A stretch of DNA of 64,000 nucleotides from assembly GCF_025950235.1 (NCBI RefSeq), contig NZ_JAPDDT010000003.1:606159-670158 (forward strand), written 5' to 3'. The DNA is from Luteolibacter arcticus (GTDB lineage Bacteria; Verrucomicrobiota; Verrucomicrobiia; Verrucomicrobiales; Akkermansiaceae). The translations under genes and the position numbers were made by a program. This document shows positions 34,083 to 43,185 of the stretch, piece by piece; the first letter of the stretch is position 1; each line of letters starts with the position of its first letter. The notes under the pieces are model-generated. The model saw only the letters and a list, made by a program, of their open reading frames with translations, did no database searches and had not been told where the DNA came from.

Positions 34083-35792
34083 ATGTCCACCTGGCGTCCC
34101 ATCCGCAGAACTCCGGCCTGGTTGGCCTGGATGCCCGGTTGGCTGCGCACCACGCTGAAGTGGACGCTGTGGAGCGGCGTGGTCTGCGCCGTGCTCGGCC
34201 TGCTGGTGGTGCTGATCTACTTCTCGAAGGCCGCCCAATTCAACCTCGACGAGGTGGCCAAGATGCCGGCCCACACAGCGATCTACGACCGCCATGGCAA
34301 GGAGCTCGGCAGCGGCGGGCCTAACAGCCGCCGGCTGATCACTCGCGCCGATATCCCGGACTTCCTCATCAAGGCCCTGCGCGCCCGCGAGGATGCCCGC
34401 TTCTTCGACCACAGTGGCGTCGATTTCCGCGGCCTCGCCCGCGCGACGGTGCGCAACGTGAAGGACCGCGACTTCACCCAGGGCGCGTCCACGCTGAGCA
34501 TGCAGCTCGCGCGAAATACCTTCGAGATCCGCGAGAAGTCGATCAATCGCAAGCTGCTGGAGATCGCGCTCACGCTACGGCTGGAGTCACGCTATTCGAA
34601 GGACCAGATCCTCGCCCATTACCTGAACCGGATCTACTTCGGGGCAGGCTGCCATGGCATCGAGCAGGCGGCGCGCACGTATTTCGGCAAGCAGACCTCG
34701 CAGCTCAATGAAGCCGAGTGCGCGATGCTGGTCGGCATCATCCGCGGCCCGCACGTCTTCTCGCCCTTCCGCGATTTGGAGGCCGCCCGCGAACAGCAGG
34801 CACAAACGCTCGCCCGAATGAAGGCGATGGGGCTGATCGACTCCGCGGAGGTCGAGCGCGTGAAGGCCATGCCGATCAAGCTGGTGCCGCAGGAGCAACG
34901 CGGCGGCGAGCGGTCGTACGCGTTGGAGGCGATTCAAAAGGAGCTGCAAACCATCCTGGATGATGTGGATATCCGCGACGGAGGGCTGACCGTGCGCTCC
35001 ACGCTCGATGCCGGCTGGCAACAGCGGCTGGAGACCGACCTTTCCGAATCGCTGCGCAAGATCGAGCAAAACAAGGGTTGGACCTATCCCGTGCATGCCG
35101 ACCATCAGGCGGGCAGCGAACCGCAGTATCTCCAGTGCGCCGCAGTGACGCTTGAAACGAAGACCGGCGGCATCCTCGCGCTGGTCGGCGGGCGCGATTA
35201 CCTCGACTCACGCTACGACCGCAGCAATGGCGCGCGGCGCGACCTCGGGTCTGCCTTCTCGCCGTGGATCGCTGCCGCCGCCGCCGAGCGCGGTCGCCTC
35301 GTGCTGCCCGGCAAGCCGGTGCAAACCGGCCGCCAGATCGGCCCGAAGGAGACCATCCGCATCGCCAAGCGCTGCGGCATCAGCGGCCCCTTCGTGGAAA
35401 CCGAGGACCTCTTCCGCGGCAGCGCCGCCGCCACCCCGATGGAGCTGGCCACCGGCCTCGCCACCCTCGGCAACGGCGGGCAGCGCCCGAAGCCGTACTT
35501 GATACAGAGCATCACCGCGCCCGACGGCAAGGTGCTCTACACCGCCTCCCCCGTCACCACCCCGGCGATCGGCAAGCAAGCCGCCAAGGAAGCCGCGGCC
35601 CTGTTAGAAAAGGAATCAGGCACCCGCGTCCACGGCGGTGCCACCGGCTCCGGCCGCGACGCCTGGCTCGCCCGCCTCGGCCCCAAGGGCTCCACCGCCA
35701 TCTGGGTCGGCTTCGACGATCCCCAGCGCATCAGCTCCGCCCAGCAGCTCGATAGCGTGCTCGATGACCTAGCGCAGCGGTTGGGGAACTGA
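34083..35792 (+). CDS. Class A PBP with degenerate transpeptidase domain
   Basis: 569-residue paralogue of the preceding PBP. An N-terminal membrane segment (about 28-50) precedes a complete GT51 domain: AREDARFFDHSGVD, GASTLSMQLARN, RKLLEIALTLRLE, DQILAHYLNRIYFG and RGPHVFSPF. The transpeptidase part has lost catalysis: the SxxK position reads SAFS (Lys lost), the KTG position reads GATGSG, and the domain is shortened. It is therefore probably a monofunctional glycan polymerase or a partner of the intact PBP. The ATG at 34083 is chosen; the frame continues upstream through the repeat element to a TTG. Confidence 0.87.
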   Translation: MSTWRPIRRTPAWLAWMPGWLRTTLKWTLWSGVVCAVLGLLVVLIYFSKAAQFNLDEVAKMPAHTAIYDRHGKELGSGGPNSRRLITRADIPDFLIKALRAREDARFFDHSGVDFRGLARATVRNVKDRDFTQGASTLSMQLARNTFEIREKSINRKLLEIALTLRLESRYSKDQILAHYLNRIYFGAGCHGIEQAARTYFGKQTSQLNEAECAMLVGIIRGPHVFSPFRDLEAAREQQAQTLARMKAMGLIDSAEVERVKAMPIKLVPQEQRGGERSYALEAIQKELQTILDDVDIRDGGLTVRSTLDAGWQQRLETDLSESLRKIEQNKGWTYPVHADHQAGSEPQYLQCAAVTLETKTGGILALVGGRDYLDSRYDRSNGARRDLGSAFSPWIAAAAAERGRLVLPGKPVQTGRQIGPKETIRIAKRCGISGPFVETEDLFRGSAAATPMELATGLATLGNGGQRPKPYLIQSITAPDGKVLYTASPVTTPAIGKQAAKEAAALLEKESGTRVHGGATGSGRDAWLARLGPKGSTAIWVGFDDPQRISSAQQLDSVLDDLAQRLGN

Positions 35793-35956
35793 GGCCGTGC
35801 CGCCACCCGACCTAACAGGCTTCTGATCCCCTGCCCGGAACGAAAACGTTCCCGGAAACGCCTTCCGATTCGACCAATCCTTCGTGGACGATAGGATCGC
35901 CATTGATCACTCCATGCTTCCAGATGGAAGCGAGGTGAACGAATGCATCAGACCAA

Positions 35957-36394
35957 GTGAAATCCCTCCTCTTCAAAATCGAGCATGGCGACTGGAATGC
36001 GGAACTCCAGTTGCCCGCCACAGGCACGCTTGAGTCGCTCGCCTACGCGATCATCGAAGCGGTCGGCTTCGACATGGACCACTGTTTCGGCTTTTACGAC
36101 AACCTCAAGAATACCCACCGCAGCAAAGAGGAATACACCCTCTTTGCCGACATCGGGGAAGAGGCTAAGGACGGGGATTCCGGGGTGAAAACCACTCTTG
36201 TTGACGCGGTCTTCCGGCCGAAGAAAAAGATGCTCTTCCTCTTCGACTACGGCGACGACTGGATGTTCCTCGTCACCTGCACCGGTGAAGCGGAAGGCCG
36301 GGCGTTCAAACGCCCGAAGCTCCTCGCCACTTCCGGCACGCCACCGGTGCAGTATCCGGATTGGGACGAAGAGGAAGAAGCCGACGACGACTGA
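35957..36394 (+). CDS. PRiA4_ORF3-like protein
   Basis: 145-residue protein resembling the plasmid pRiA4b ORF-3 family (recalled from the KIxL..xxPxIWR-type fold with a FDYGDDW signature). Here the signature is LFLFDYGDDWMFLVTC, preceded by SLAYAIIEAVGFDMDHCFGFYD, and ends in an acidic tail. Members often ride on mobile or accessory regions; the function is unknown. The start is GTG at 35957, with no nearer ATG in frame. It lies 5 bases before the Fic gene, so the two are cotranscribed. Confidence 0.75.
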   Translation: MKSLLFKIEHGDWNAELQLPATGTLESLAYAIIEAVGFDMDHCFGFYDNLKNTHRSKEEYTLFADIGEEAKDGDSGVKTTLVDAVFRPKKKMLFLFDYGDDWMFLVTCTGEAEGRAFKRPKLLATSGTPPVQYPDWDEEEEADDD

Positions 36395-36399
36395 TCGCC

Positions 36400-37410
36400 A
36401 TGCCCACTCCGCATCAGCCGCCCTTTACCATCACGCCGCGGATTGTCGCCCTCGTGGCGGAGATCTGCGAGCGCGTGGGGCGCTGGACGGGCGAAGGGCG
36501 GGAAGCGGTGTCACCGCGGCTGCGGCGGGAGAACCGCATCCGCACCATCCAGGCTTCCCTGGCGATCGAGAACAACACCCTGAGCATCGAGCAAGTCACC
36601 GCCATCCTGGAAGGAAAGCGGGTGCTGGGAACCCCGCGGGAGATTCAGGAAGTCCGCAATGCCATCGAGTGCTACGACCGCTTCGGCGATTGGCAGGCAA
36701 CCTCTGCCGGGGACCTCCTCGTGGCCCACGGGATCATGATGAAGGCCCTTGTCGATGAAGCCGGGGGTTTCCGGCGCGGCGGTGTCGGCATCTATCGCGG
36801 GGACAAGCTCGTCCACATGGCTCCCCCCGCCGATCGCGTGGAGCATGGGGTGCGGGATCTTCTCCGGTGGCTGGAAACCACTGATCACCATCCGCTCGTC
36901 GCGAGTTCGATCCTTCACTACGAAATCGAGTTCATTCATCCCTTCGCGGATGGCAACGGCCGGATGGGGCGCCTCTGGCAGTCGCTGGCGCTCGCGTCTT
37001 GGCACGCCGACCTCGCCTACCTGCCAGTGGAGCACCTGATCAGTGAACGACAGGCGGATTACTACGCCGCCTTGGGAGAAGCGGATCGCCGGGCTGACGC
37101 CTCGCCGTTCGTTGAGTTCATGCTGTCCGCGCTCCGCGACGCTTTCGATTCTCTCCCAACGAGCGACCAAGTAAACGACCAAGTAAACGACCAAGTAAAA
37201 TCCTTGGTCCGACACCTCTCGGGGAGCGAGGAGGTGACCGCCGCGGAGCTGATGCGGCGCTTGGACCTCAAGCACAGGCCCTCTTTCCGCAAGAACTACC
37301 TCCATCCCGCCTTGGTCTCGGGATGGATCGAGATGACTGACCCCTCATCCCCCCGAAGCCCGGCCCAGCGCTACCGCCTCACCGCACGCGGACGGCGTCA
37401 GAAGCACTGA
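36400..37410 (+). CDS. Fic-domain protein with winged-helix tail
   Basis: 336-residue Fic protein, predicted to transfer AMP or a related group to target hydroxyls. The active motif HPFADGNGRMGR is intact and lies near residue 186. An N-terminal inhibitory motif S-x-x-x-E-N is visible in ASLAIENNTLS, so this is a class II Fic with intramolecular inhibition. After the Fic core comes the repeat DQVNDQVNDQVKS and a winged-helix-like end (VTAAELMRRLDLKHRPSFRK). The ATG at 36400 is chosen; 13 upstream codons in frame overlap the previous gene. Confidence 0.9.
   Translation: MPTPHQPPFTITPRIVALVAEICERVGRWTGEGREAVSPRLRRENRIRTIQASLAIENNTLSIEQVTAILEGKRVLGTPREIQEVRNAIECYDRFGDWQATSAGDLLVAHGIMMKALVDEAGGFRRGGVGIYRGDKLVHMAPPADRVEHGVRDLLRWLETTDHHPLVASSILHYEIEFIHPFADGNGRMGRLWQSLALASWHADLAYLPVEHLISERQADYYAALGEADRRADASPFVEFMLSALRDAFDSLPTSDQVNDQVNDQVKSLVRHLSGSEEVTAAELMRRLDLKHRPSFRKNYLHPALVSGWIEMTDPSSPRSPAQRYRLTARGRRQKH
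37165..37200 (+). repeat. Three 12-bp tandem repeats inside the Fic gene
   Basis: The unit gaccaagtaaac occurs three times in a row (the last ends in aaaa), encoding D-Q-V-N/K in the linker between the Fic domain and the DNA-binding-like tail. It is in frame, so copy number changes would alter linker length without frameshift. Confidence 0.9.
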
Positions 37411-37559
37411 GGACCAGCTCTGTTAGAGCATGAGCTTGGCACTCCTGCCCGTGGCGAAGCCTTCGGTCCGAGTCACGGTGCTCGGCTGCGCGAGAATGGG
37501 AAACGATTGGAAATCAACGTCTTTGACGCCTCGAAAAAATCCGGGCATCTTCTCGGGGA

Positions 37560-37982
37560 ATGAAGTCACCGTACTTTGAGGATGCAGTCGAAGTAATCCT
37601 AGAGCGGGAGAAGCGATACGATGAGCTGGCTTACTATTTCCTGAAGGAAGCGCTCAATTTCACGTTCAAGCGCGTGGCGGAAGGCAATGGCGGGGAGCTC
37701 CGCCACGTGACGGGCAAGGAGCTGAGCCTCGGCTTCCGCGATCTCGCGCTGCAGGACTTCGGTCAGGGGGCAGCGGAGCTGATGCGCGGGTGGGGCGTGC
37801 ACGGGAGCGCGGACGTCGGCGAGATGGTCTTCCTCCTGATCGACGAGTGGATATTCGGCAAGCAGGACAGTGACACGAAGGAAGACTTCGCCGATGTCTT
37901 CGCCTTCGACGACGCCATTGTGGCACCGCCCCACACGGATCCGACGGAGGAAACACCGGGCGACGGACCTGTTAGGGAATAA
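37560..37982 (+). CDS. Verruc/Plancto-restricted protein (Minf_1886-like), copy 1
   Basis: 140-residue soluble protein of a family I recall as confined to Verrucomicrobia and Planctomycetes. The motifs are FEDAVEVILEREKRYDELAYYFLKEAL, split by a turn, then RHVTGKELSLGFRDLAL, WGVHGSADVGEMVF and KQDSDTKEDFADVF. No enzyme motif, signal peptide or membrane segment is seen; the function is unknown. It is followed after 117 bases by a close paralogue. Confidence 0.8.
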   Translation: MKSPYFEDAVEVILEREKRYDELAYYFLKEALNFTFKRVAEGNGGELRHVTGKELSLGFRDLALQDFGQGAAELMRGWGVHGSADVGEMVFLLIDEWIFGKQDSDTKEDFADVFAFDDAIVAPPHTDPTEETPGDGPVRE

Positions 37983-38099
37983 GTCCGCTACCGGCTCAAT
38001 GGGAGTGCCACCGGGTCGAGCCAACGCCCGGAAGCGGGAAAATTGACTGTTAGCTAACGGCTTTGACTCCGGGCCGTGTTCCGGGCATGGTCACCCCGA

Positions 38100-38519
38100 A
38101 TGAAGGCACTTCAATTCGAGCAAGCGGTCGAATCCATCCTCAAGCGGGAGCGGCGTTATGATCCGTTGGCCTACCTTTTTCTCAAGGAAGCGCTCGATTT
38201 CACGTTGAAGCGGGCTGCCGAAGGCAATGGTGGTGAACAGCGCCACGTGACCGGCAAGGAGCTGTGCCTCGGCTACCGCGATCTCGCGCTGGAGCAGTTC
38301 GGACCGATGTCCTCGACCCTGATGCACGAATGGGGCATCCGTGAAAGCGGCGACATCGGCGAGATGGTGTTTCACCTGATCGACGAGCAGATGTTCGGCA
38401 AGCAAGAGAGCGACACGAAGGAAGACTTCGCCGCGGCCTTCGACTTCGACGACGCCTTTGTGACGCCGTTCCAGCCGAAGAAGCGCGTCGCTGCTCCCCG
38501 CGAGAAGGCGCGGCTCTGA
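38100..38519 (+). CDS. Verruc/Plancto-restricted protein (Minf_1886-like), copy 2
   Basis: 139-residue paralogue of the preceding gene, sharing FEQAVESILKRERRYDPLAY, RHVTGKELCLGYRDLAL, WGIRESGDIGEMVFHLIDEQ and KQESDTKEDFAAAFDFDD. The two products match almost throughout except at the C-termini (acidic in copy 1, basic KKRVAAPREKARL here), suggesting divergence after tandem duplication. The ATG at 38100 matches the start of copy 1 homology; a frame to 38076 is open but unaligned. Confidence 0.82.
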   Translation: MKALQFEQAVESILKRERRYDPLAYLFLKEALDFTLKRAAEGNGGEQRHVTGKELCLGYRDLALEQFGPMSSTLMHEWGIRESGDIGEMVFHLIDEQMFGKQESDTKEDFAAAFDFDDAFVTPFQPKKRVAAPREKARL

Positions 38520-38534
38520 TTTTTTCCAGGCTAG

Positions 38535-39272
38535 CTACAGCCCACACCACGCTTCCAGCAGCCCCATAATGTCGGCCGCTGCGGCGGCACCGGTCGCGAG
38601 GACCTCGGCGTGATCGAGCACCTCCGGTGACATCCCGGCGGCCCAATTGGTGAGGCAGGAGAAGGCGCTGACTTTCATCCCCAGCGCGCGCGCCTGGATC
38701 GCTTCAAGCACAGTGCTCATGCCGACGGCATCGGCGCCCATTGCGCGCAGCATGCGGATCTCGGCGGGGGTTTCGTACTGCGGTCCCCGTAGCCCGGCAT
38801 AGACGCCCTCGTGGAGCGTCATCCCCTGCTCATTGGCGAGCGCGTGGAACTCAAGCATGGCTTCGGCGTCGTAAACCTGGCTCATGTCGATGAAGTTCGG
38901 GCCGCCCTCCAGCGGCGACGTGCCGGTGAGATTGAGGTGGTCGGAAAGCATCATCCATCCACCGGGAGCGTGGCCATCATTCAGCGTGCCGGCAGCATTG
39001 GTGAGGGTCACGTGGCGCACGCCTTGCTCGTGGAGCCAGCGGACGCCGGCGGTGACGGCTTTCGCATCGTGCCCTTCGTAGAGGTGAATGCGGCCCTGCA
39101 TCACGATGACCTCGCGGCCGCCAAGCATGCCGAAGAGAAACCGCCCCGCGTGGCCTTCCACCGAGGACCCGGGCAGGCCGGCCTCGGCGAATCCCACCGT
39201 CCTCGTCACCGTGACACGGTCCGCCAAAGGACCGAGTCCCGACCCCAACACGATGCCCACCGGTTCTGCCAT
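38535..39272 (-). CDS. punA: Purine nucleoside phosphorylase
   Basis: 245-residue phosphorylase cleaving inosine and guanosine with phosphate to free base and ribose-1-phosphate. Motifs are VGIVLGSGLGPLAD (phosphate loop), GRIHLYEGH, TLTNAAGTLN, VYAGLRGPQYETPAEIRML, GADAVGMST (substrate Glu/Met region) and CLTNWAAGM (base-binding Asn). It is slightly shorter than the usual trimeric type (about 270) at the N-terminus, but all motifs are present. It is convergent with the Minf_1886 pair; the stop is 15 bases from theirs. Confidence 0.93.
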   Translation of the reverse strand: MAEPVGIVLGSGLGPLADRVTVTRTVGFAEAGLPGSSVEGHAGRFLFGMLGGREVIVMQGRIHLYEGHDAKAVTAGVRWLHEQGVRHVTLTNAAGTLNDGHAPGGWMMLSDHLNLTGTSPLEGGPNFIDMSQVYDAEAMLEFHALANEQGMTLHEGVYAGLRGPQYETPAEIRMLRAMGADAVGMSTVLEAIQARALGMKVSAFSCLTNWAAGMSPEVLDHAEVLATGAAAAADIMGLLEAWCGL

Positions 39273-39370
39273 GCGGCATCGTGGGCCGGGTCATGGGGAC
39301 ACTTCAAATGCGAAGTGACATCGAAGACACGGGCGCGATTTGAGAATACGAATTCACGCGAATGAGGGCC

Positions 39371-39815
39371 CGCTTCCCCTGTGGAATGAACCAAGCCTCC
39401 TAGATCTCTGCTGACGCGGCGCAGCCGCCCTTGGACTGCTGCGGTCATCCGCAGCTTTTGAGTGCAGGGTATAGCGCGCTTCCCCTCTGGAATGACCCAA
39501 CCCTCCGGGATCTCCGCTGACGCAGCGCAGCCGCCCTTGGACTGCTGCGGTCATCCGCAGCTTTCGAGTGCAGGGTGAAGTGCGCTTCCCCTGTGGAATG
39601 AACCAACCCTCCAGGATCTCCACTGACGCGGCGCAGCCGCCCTCGGACTGCTGCGGTCATCCGCAGCTCTCGAGTGCAGGGTGAAGCGCGCTTCCCCTAT
39701 GGAATGAACCAACCCTCCCAGATCGCCACAACGCACAGGAGCAAACCCGCCGAACCGTCCATTCAAAAGCTGCGGATGACCGCAGCAGTCCAAGGGCGGC
39801 TGCGCCGCGGTCATG
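39371..39815. repeat. 106-bp tandem repeat array with a terminal inverted copy
   Basis: The motif cgcttcccct starts at 39371, 39477, 39583 and 39689, an exact 106-base period: three full units and a partial fourth. Each full unit holds the perfect hairpin GCTGCGG-TCAT-CCGCAGC and a gcgcagccgccc stretch. A reverse-complement copy of that part (about 39768-39811) closes the array next to the 3' end of the ketopantoate reductase gene. No conserved protein is encoded; the peptides read in all frames are repeat shadows. Confidence 0.9.
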
Positions 39816-39818
39816 CGG

Positions 39819-40757
39819 TCAGCCATCTTCAAAAGGCCGGCCAAGTCGCTCCTGAATCCTCCCCGCAAGCTTCTCCAAATGCGGCACCTCCACCCCCGCA
39901 GCCTTCGCGCGGCGCAGCGGCTCGCCCCAGATCTCGTCGAACTCGACCTCGCGGCCCTCGACATAATCGATCATGCTCGATGGCCGGTAGGGCCCCATCG
40001 GCCGCGTGCGCTCGACATTGAAATCGATAAGCGATTCCTCCAGCGAAAGCCCCAGAGCCTGCGCCGCGCCAATGACCTCCGCCATCAAGGAACGGATCTC
40101 ATCCTCCACCCCAGGCGTGGCTAACAGCACATCCGTGGTCACACCTCCCTCAGCAATGGCGAGACCGTTAAACGGGATATTCCAAACCAGCTTGGTCCAC
40201 TGCGCCGCGGCGAGGTCCGGCGCGGCCTCGGTCGGAATCCCAGCCGCGCTGAAACGCCGGGCGATCTCCGGCGCACGCCCGCGATCATCATTCACGAACT
40301 CCCCCACGCTGATCCTGCCGCCAGCCGTATGGCTCACATGCCCGGGCGAAAGCCGGTTCAGGCAGACGAAACAAAGCGCGCCTAACACCCGATCCGCCCC
40401 GACGATCGCGGCGAGCTGCTCGCAATTCCCGAGCCCGTTTTGCAAGGTAAGCACCTGGGTGCCCTCATGCAGCAGCGGCGGCAGCACCTCGCCTAACAAA
40501 TCATTCGAAGTCGTCTTCCACGCGACGATCACCAGGTCCACCGGCCCGATTTCGGCGCGGCTGCGGAACGCCTTCACGTCCGTCAGGTGCAAGTCCCCTG
40601 CCACGCTCTCGATGCGGATTCCATCGCGGCGGACCGTGTCGTAGTCGGACCTCAGCAGGAAGCGGACATCCTCCCCCGCCGCGGCCAGACGGGAACCATA
40701 GTAAAGCCCGATGGCTCCCGCGCCGACGACTGCCACTGATCCGAAGGTCCAGCTCAC
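39819..40757 (-). CDS. panE: 2-dehydropantoate 2-reductase (ketopantoate reductase family)
   Basis: 312-residue NADPH-dependent reductase, making pantoate for coenzyme A synthesis. The nucleotide-binding motif VAVVGAGAIGLYYGSRLA starts near residue 8. Catalytic Lys is likely in QWTKLVWNIPFNGLA, with NGLGN and the C-terminal stretch RPSSMIDYVEGREVEFDEIWG also typical. The start is GTG at 40757. Paralogues of this family with other substrates are common, so the pathway assignment is probable, not certain. Confidence 0.85.
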   Translation of the reverse strand: MSWTFGSVAVVGAGAIGLYYGSRLAAAGEDVRFLLRSDYDTVRRDGIRIESVAGDLHLTDVKAFRSRAEIGPVDLVIVAWKTTSNDLLGEVLPPLLHEGTQVLTLQNGLGNCEQLAAIVGADRVLGALCFVCLNRLSPGHVSHTAGGRISVGEFVNDDRGRAPEIARRFSAAGIPTEAAPDLAAAQWTKLVWNIPFNGLAIAEGGVTTDVLLATPGVEDEIRSLMAEVIGAAQALGLSLEESLIDFNVERTRPMGPYRPSSMIDYVEGREVEFDEIWGEPLRRAKAAGVEVPHLEKLAGRIQERLGRPFEDG

Positions 40758-40779
40758 GCGGGAGGTCTAATGGAGGGAC

Positions 40780-41150
40780 ATGGGGTTGGCCAAGCGAATC
40801 GGGCGACCTCGTGATATCCAACCTGCCCTCTTCCCCGGAGGGGAAGCAGCCAGTAGCCGGGGGTAAGCGAAGCACCACCCCCGGATAATAGGGCCCGATG
40901 AAAGGAACCCCGGATGGGGTTCAAGCAGGGCGGGAACAACGGACACGACCGGCATCCCCTTTCCCCTCCCGACCTGGTAGAAATTGTTAGATGCCGCGGT
41001 GTGCTTCTGCCCCGGCTGGAATCCCCTCCGGGATTCCTTTCGCGTTCCTTGGGTCCGGTGGTCTTTGCCGCTACGCGGCTGCGACCACCGGCTACTGGCT
41101 GGGATCCCTCCGGGATCGCTGGGGCCGGAATCCGGCCGCGGTCGCTCGGC
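40780..41150. repeat. Non-coding repeat-rich spacer
   Basis: About 390 bases without a gene, made of short palindromes: ggaatcccctccgggattcc near 41018, gggatccctccgggatc near 41101, ccggaatccgg near 41128, and others. One reading frame gives CRYAAATTGYWLGSLRD, a phrase I recall from dispersed intergenic repeats of related genomes that is often mis-annotated as protein. Confidence 0.55.
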
Positions 41151-43184
41151 TCAGTAGCTCGATTGCGTCTTCACGCCCACCGCATCGTCACCCTTGGCCT
41201 TCGCCCCGGCATCACGGCTCTTCTTTTTCTCAAGCCGCTCCATCAGGCAGGCAATTCCACCCCACAGGATGAAGCCAAGCATGATCCCGTAGAAAGCCCG
41301 GACGGCCCAGATCTTCTCCGCGGAGAAGCCGTAGTTGTGCAGCCCTACGTTGAGGAAATTCACGTGCCACCACGAGAAGCCGACCACCATCGCACCGAAC
41401 ATCGAGCACAGGTGCAGCCCCCATTCCCGGATGTAGCCGCCGAGCCGGGCGTGCAGCATCGCCAGCGACCACAGCACGATCATCAGCGCGCCATTCTCCT
41501 TCGGGTCCCAGCCCCAGAAGCGGCCCCACGAATCATTCGCCCAGATGCCGCCGAGCACCGTGCCGATCAGCGACAGCGTGAGCGTGAGGCAGACGCAGCC
41601 ATACACCGCGCGGGTCATCGAGCGCCGCAGCGAGGCATCGCCACCATCCAGCCCCAAGGTCCGCATCATCACATAGACGATCGACAGCAGCGCGGTGATC
41701 AGCCCGGCCGCATAGCCAAGCGTGATGGTGATCACGTGGATGGTCAGCCAGTAATTCGACCGCAGCACCGCCACCAGCGGATCCAGGTGATCCTTCCCCT
41801 CGCCCACTTCGAAGCGACGGGCCAGGACGATGAGGAACGCCGCAACGATCGGCGTGATGCCGAGCACGAAGCGCTTCTTCGTCATCCACTCGACCAACAG
41901 GCCAAAGGCAACGATCGCGGCGCAGATGAAGATGATGGTGTCGTAGAGATTCCCGACCGGCGGGCGCTGCATGATGATCGAGCGCTTCACGATCGGGATG
42001 ATCATGTAACTCAGGCCGAGGCCGAGAAATCCGACCGTCAACCAGTGGGCCCCGCGCCCGGCCTTGGTCTGGCCAGCGAAGAACATCACCCCCGAAGTCA
42101 CCACCGCGAGCAGGAACCACACGAGCGCATAGATGAACCAGTTCTTCTTGAAGTAGTCGGCCTCCAGCGGGATCGAGCGATACTCGCCGCGCGCCTTGGC
42201 CCGCTCGACGACACTGACTTCCCAAGCCGAGAACTTCTCACGGAACGCCGCCTGACCGCCCTTGAGCGACTGGCCGACGTCTTCCAGCAGCTTGATGTCC
42301 TTGATCGATTGCTCCGGCTCGCGGGTGTTGCCGGTGAAGATGTGGAAGATGCGGTCGCCCGCGCTCAGCCATTCCTTGTCGTCCTGATTGGACGGTGGGA
42401 AAAGATTGAGGCCGAACTTCGCGGAATTCGCAGCCTGCTCGATGAGCACGGTGATGGTCTGCACCTCGCTCGATGCCTGCTTGCCTTGGGCAGCAGCCTG
42501 CAGCTCGGCGCGGATCTTTGGCGCGGCCTGCATCACTTCGCTGACCGGCAGGATCTTGCCTTCCTTCGCGGCGGAGGCAGGCAGCAGCCCGTTCCGCGCG
42601 AAGTTCATGTAGCCGGTGAGGAATTCGTAGGTGCGGACATTGTAGGCCAGCGACAACGTCTGCGACTCCACCGACTTGAGCTGCTTCGGGTCCTGGCGCT
42701 GGATCTGTTCGTAGGAGACGGAAAGCTCGCGCAGCTTCTCAAGGCCCGGCTTGAGGTCATTGTAGCTATACCGGTCGCGGCGACCCTTGGACTTGATGCC
42801 CACGGCATCCAGCACCTCCGCATTGTCCACGCGGAAGGTCGGCAGCTGATCGGCCAGCTCGGGTCGGAACATGCAGTCGAGCATCCACGCCAGCGGCTTC
42901 AGGGTGACCTTCTCGCCATCCTTGCCGATGATCTCCATCTTCCGCGCACCGTGGAGACCCAGCATGCTGAAGCCCGCATAGGTGCCCAGCGGCTTGATGC
43001 GTCCGCCATCCTGCACCGGCAGCAGCGCGGCGAGGTCCAGGGTGGCATCTTCCCACGGTTCGTAGTTCGAGACCGTGGTGGGTTTCCCTTCGGCCAGGCT
43101 GTCGCGCAGCGCGGTGGCCGCGATCCAGGTCACGGCGAGCAGCCCGAGGGCGAATACGATCCATCGTCCGGCAGTGGCTTTCAT
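41151..43184 (-). CDS. ccsA: CcsA/CcsB-type cytochrome c biogenesis protein (system II)
   Basis: 677-residue polytopic membrane protein that, with ResB, brings heme to apocytochrome c. The first 330 residues are a large non-membrane domain after an N-terminal anchor (IVFALGLLAVTWIAATAL). The rest is polytopic and holds the heme-handling WWD motif, GIWANDSWGRFWGWDPKE, and histidines in HVITITLGY, LHARLGG and WWHVNFL. It overlaps none of resB; the gap is one base (43185), so translation is coupled. Confidence 0.9.
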   Translation of the reverse strand: MKATAGRWIVFALGLLAVTWIAATALRDSLAEGKPTTVSNYEPWEDATLDLAALLPVQDGGRIKPLGTYAGFSMLGLHGARKMEIIGKDGEKVTLKPLAWMLDCMFRPELADQLPTFRVDNAEVLDAVGIKSKGRRDRYSYNDLKPGLEKLRELSVSYEQIQRQDPKQLKSVESQTLSLAYNVRTYEFLTGYMNFARNGLLPASAAKEGKILPVSEVMQAAPKIRAELQAAAQGKQASSEVQTITVLIEQAANSAKFGLNLFPPSNQDDKEWLSAGDRIFHIFTGNTREPEQSIKDIKLLEDVGQSLKGGQAAFREKFSAWEVSVVERAKARGEYRSIPLEADYFKKNWFIYALVWFLLAVVTSGVMFFAGQTKAGRGAHWLTVGFLGLGLSYMIIPIVKRSIIMQRPPVGNLYDTIIFICAAIVAFGLLVEWMTKKRFVLGITPIVAAFLIVLARRFEVGEGKDHLDPLVAVLRSNYWLTIHVITITLGYAAGLITALLSIVYVMMRTLGLDGGDASLRRSMTRAVYGCVCLTLTLSLIGTVLGGIWANDSWGRFWGWDPKENGALMIVLWSLAMLHARLGGYIREWGLHLCSMFGAMVVGFSWWHVNFLNVGLHNYGFSAEKIWAVRAFYGIMLGFILWGGIACLMERLEKKKSRDAGAKAKGDDAVGVKTQSSY

Positions 43185-43185
43185 A

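Noticed and set aside
39371..39735. CRISPR array
   Set aside because: The 106-base units are nearly identical throughout with no unique spacers, and no cas genes are present.
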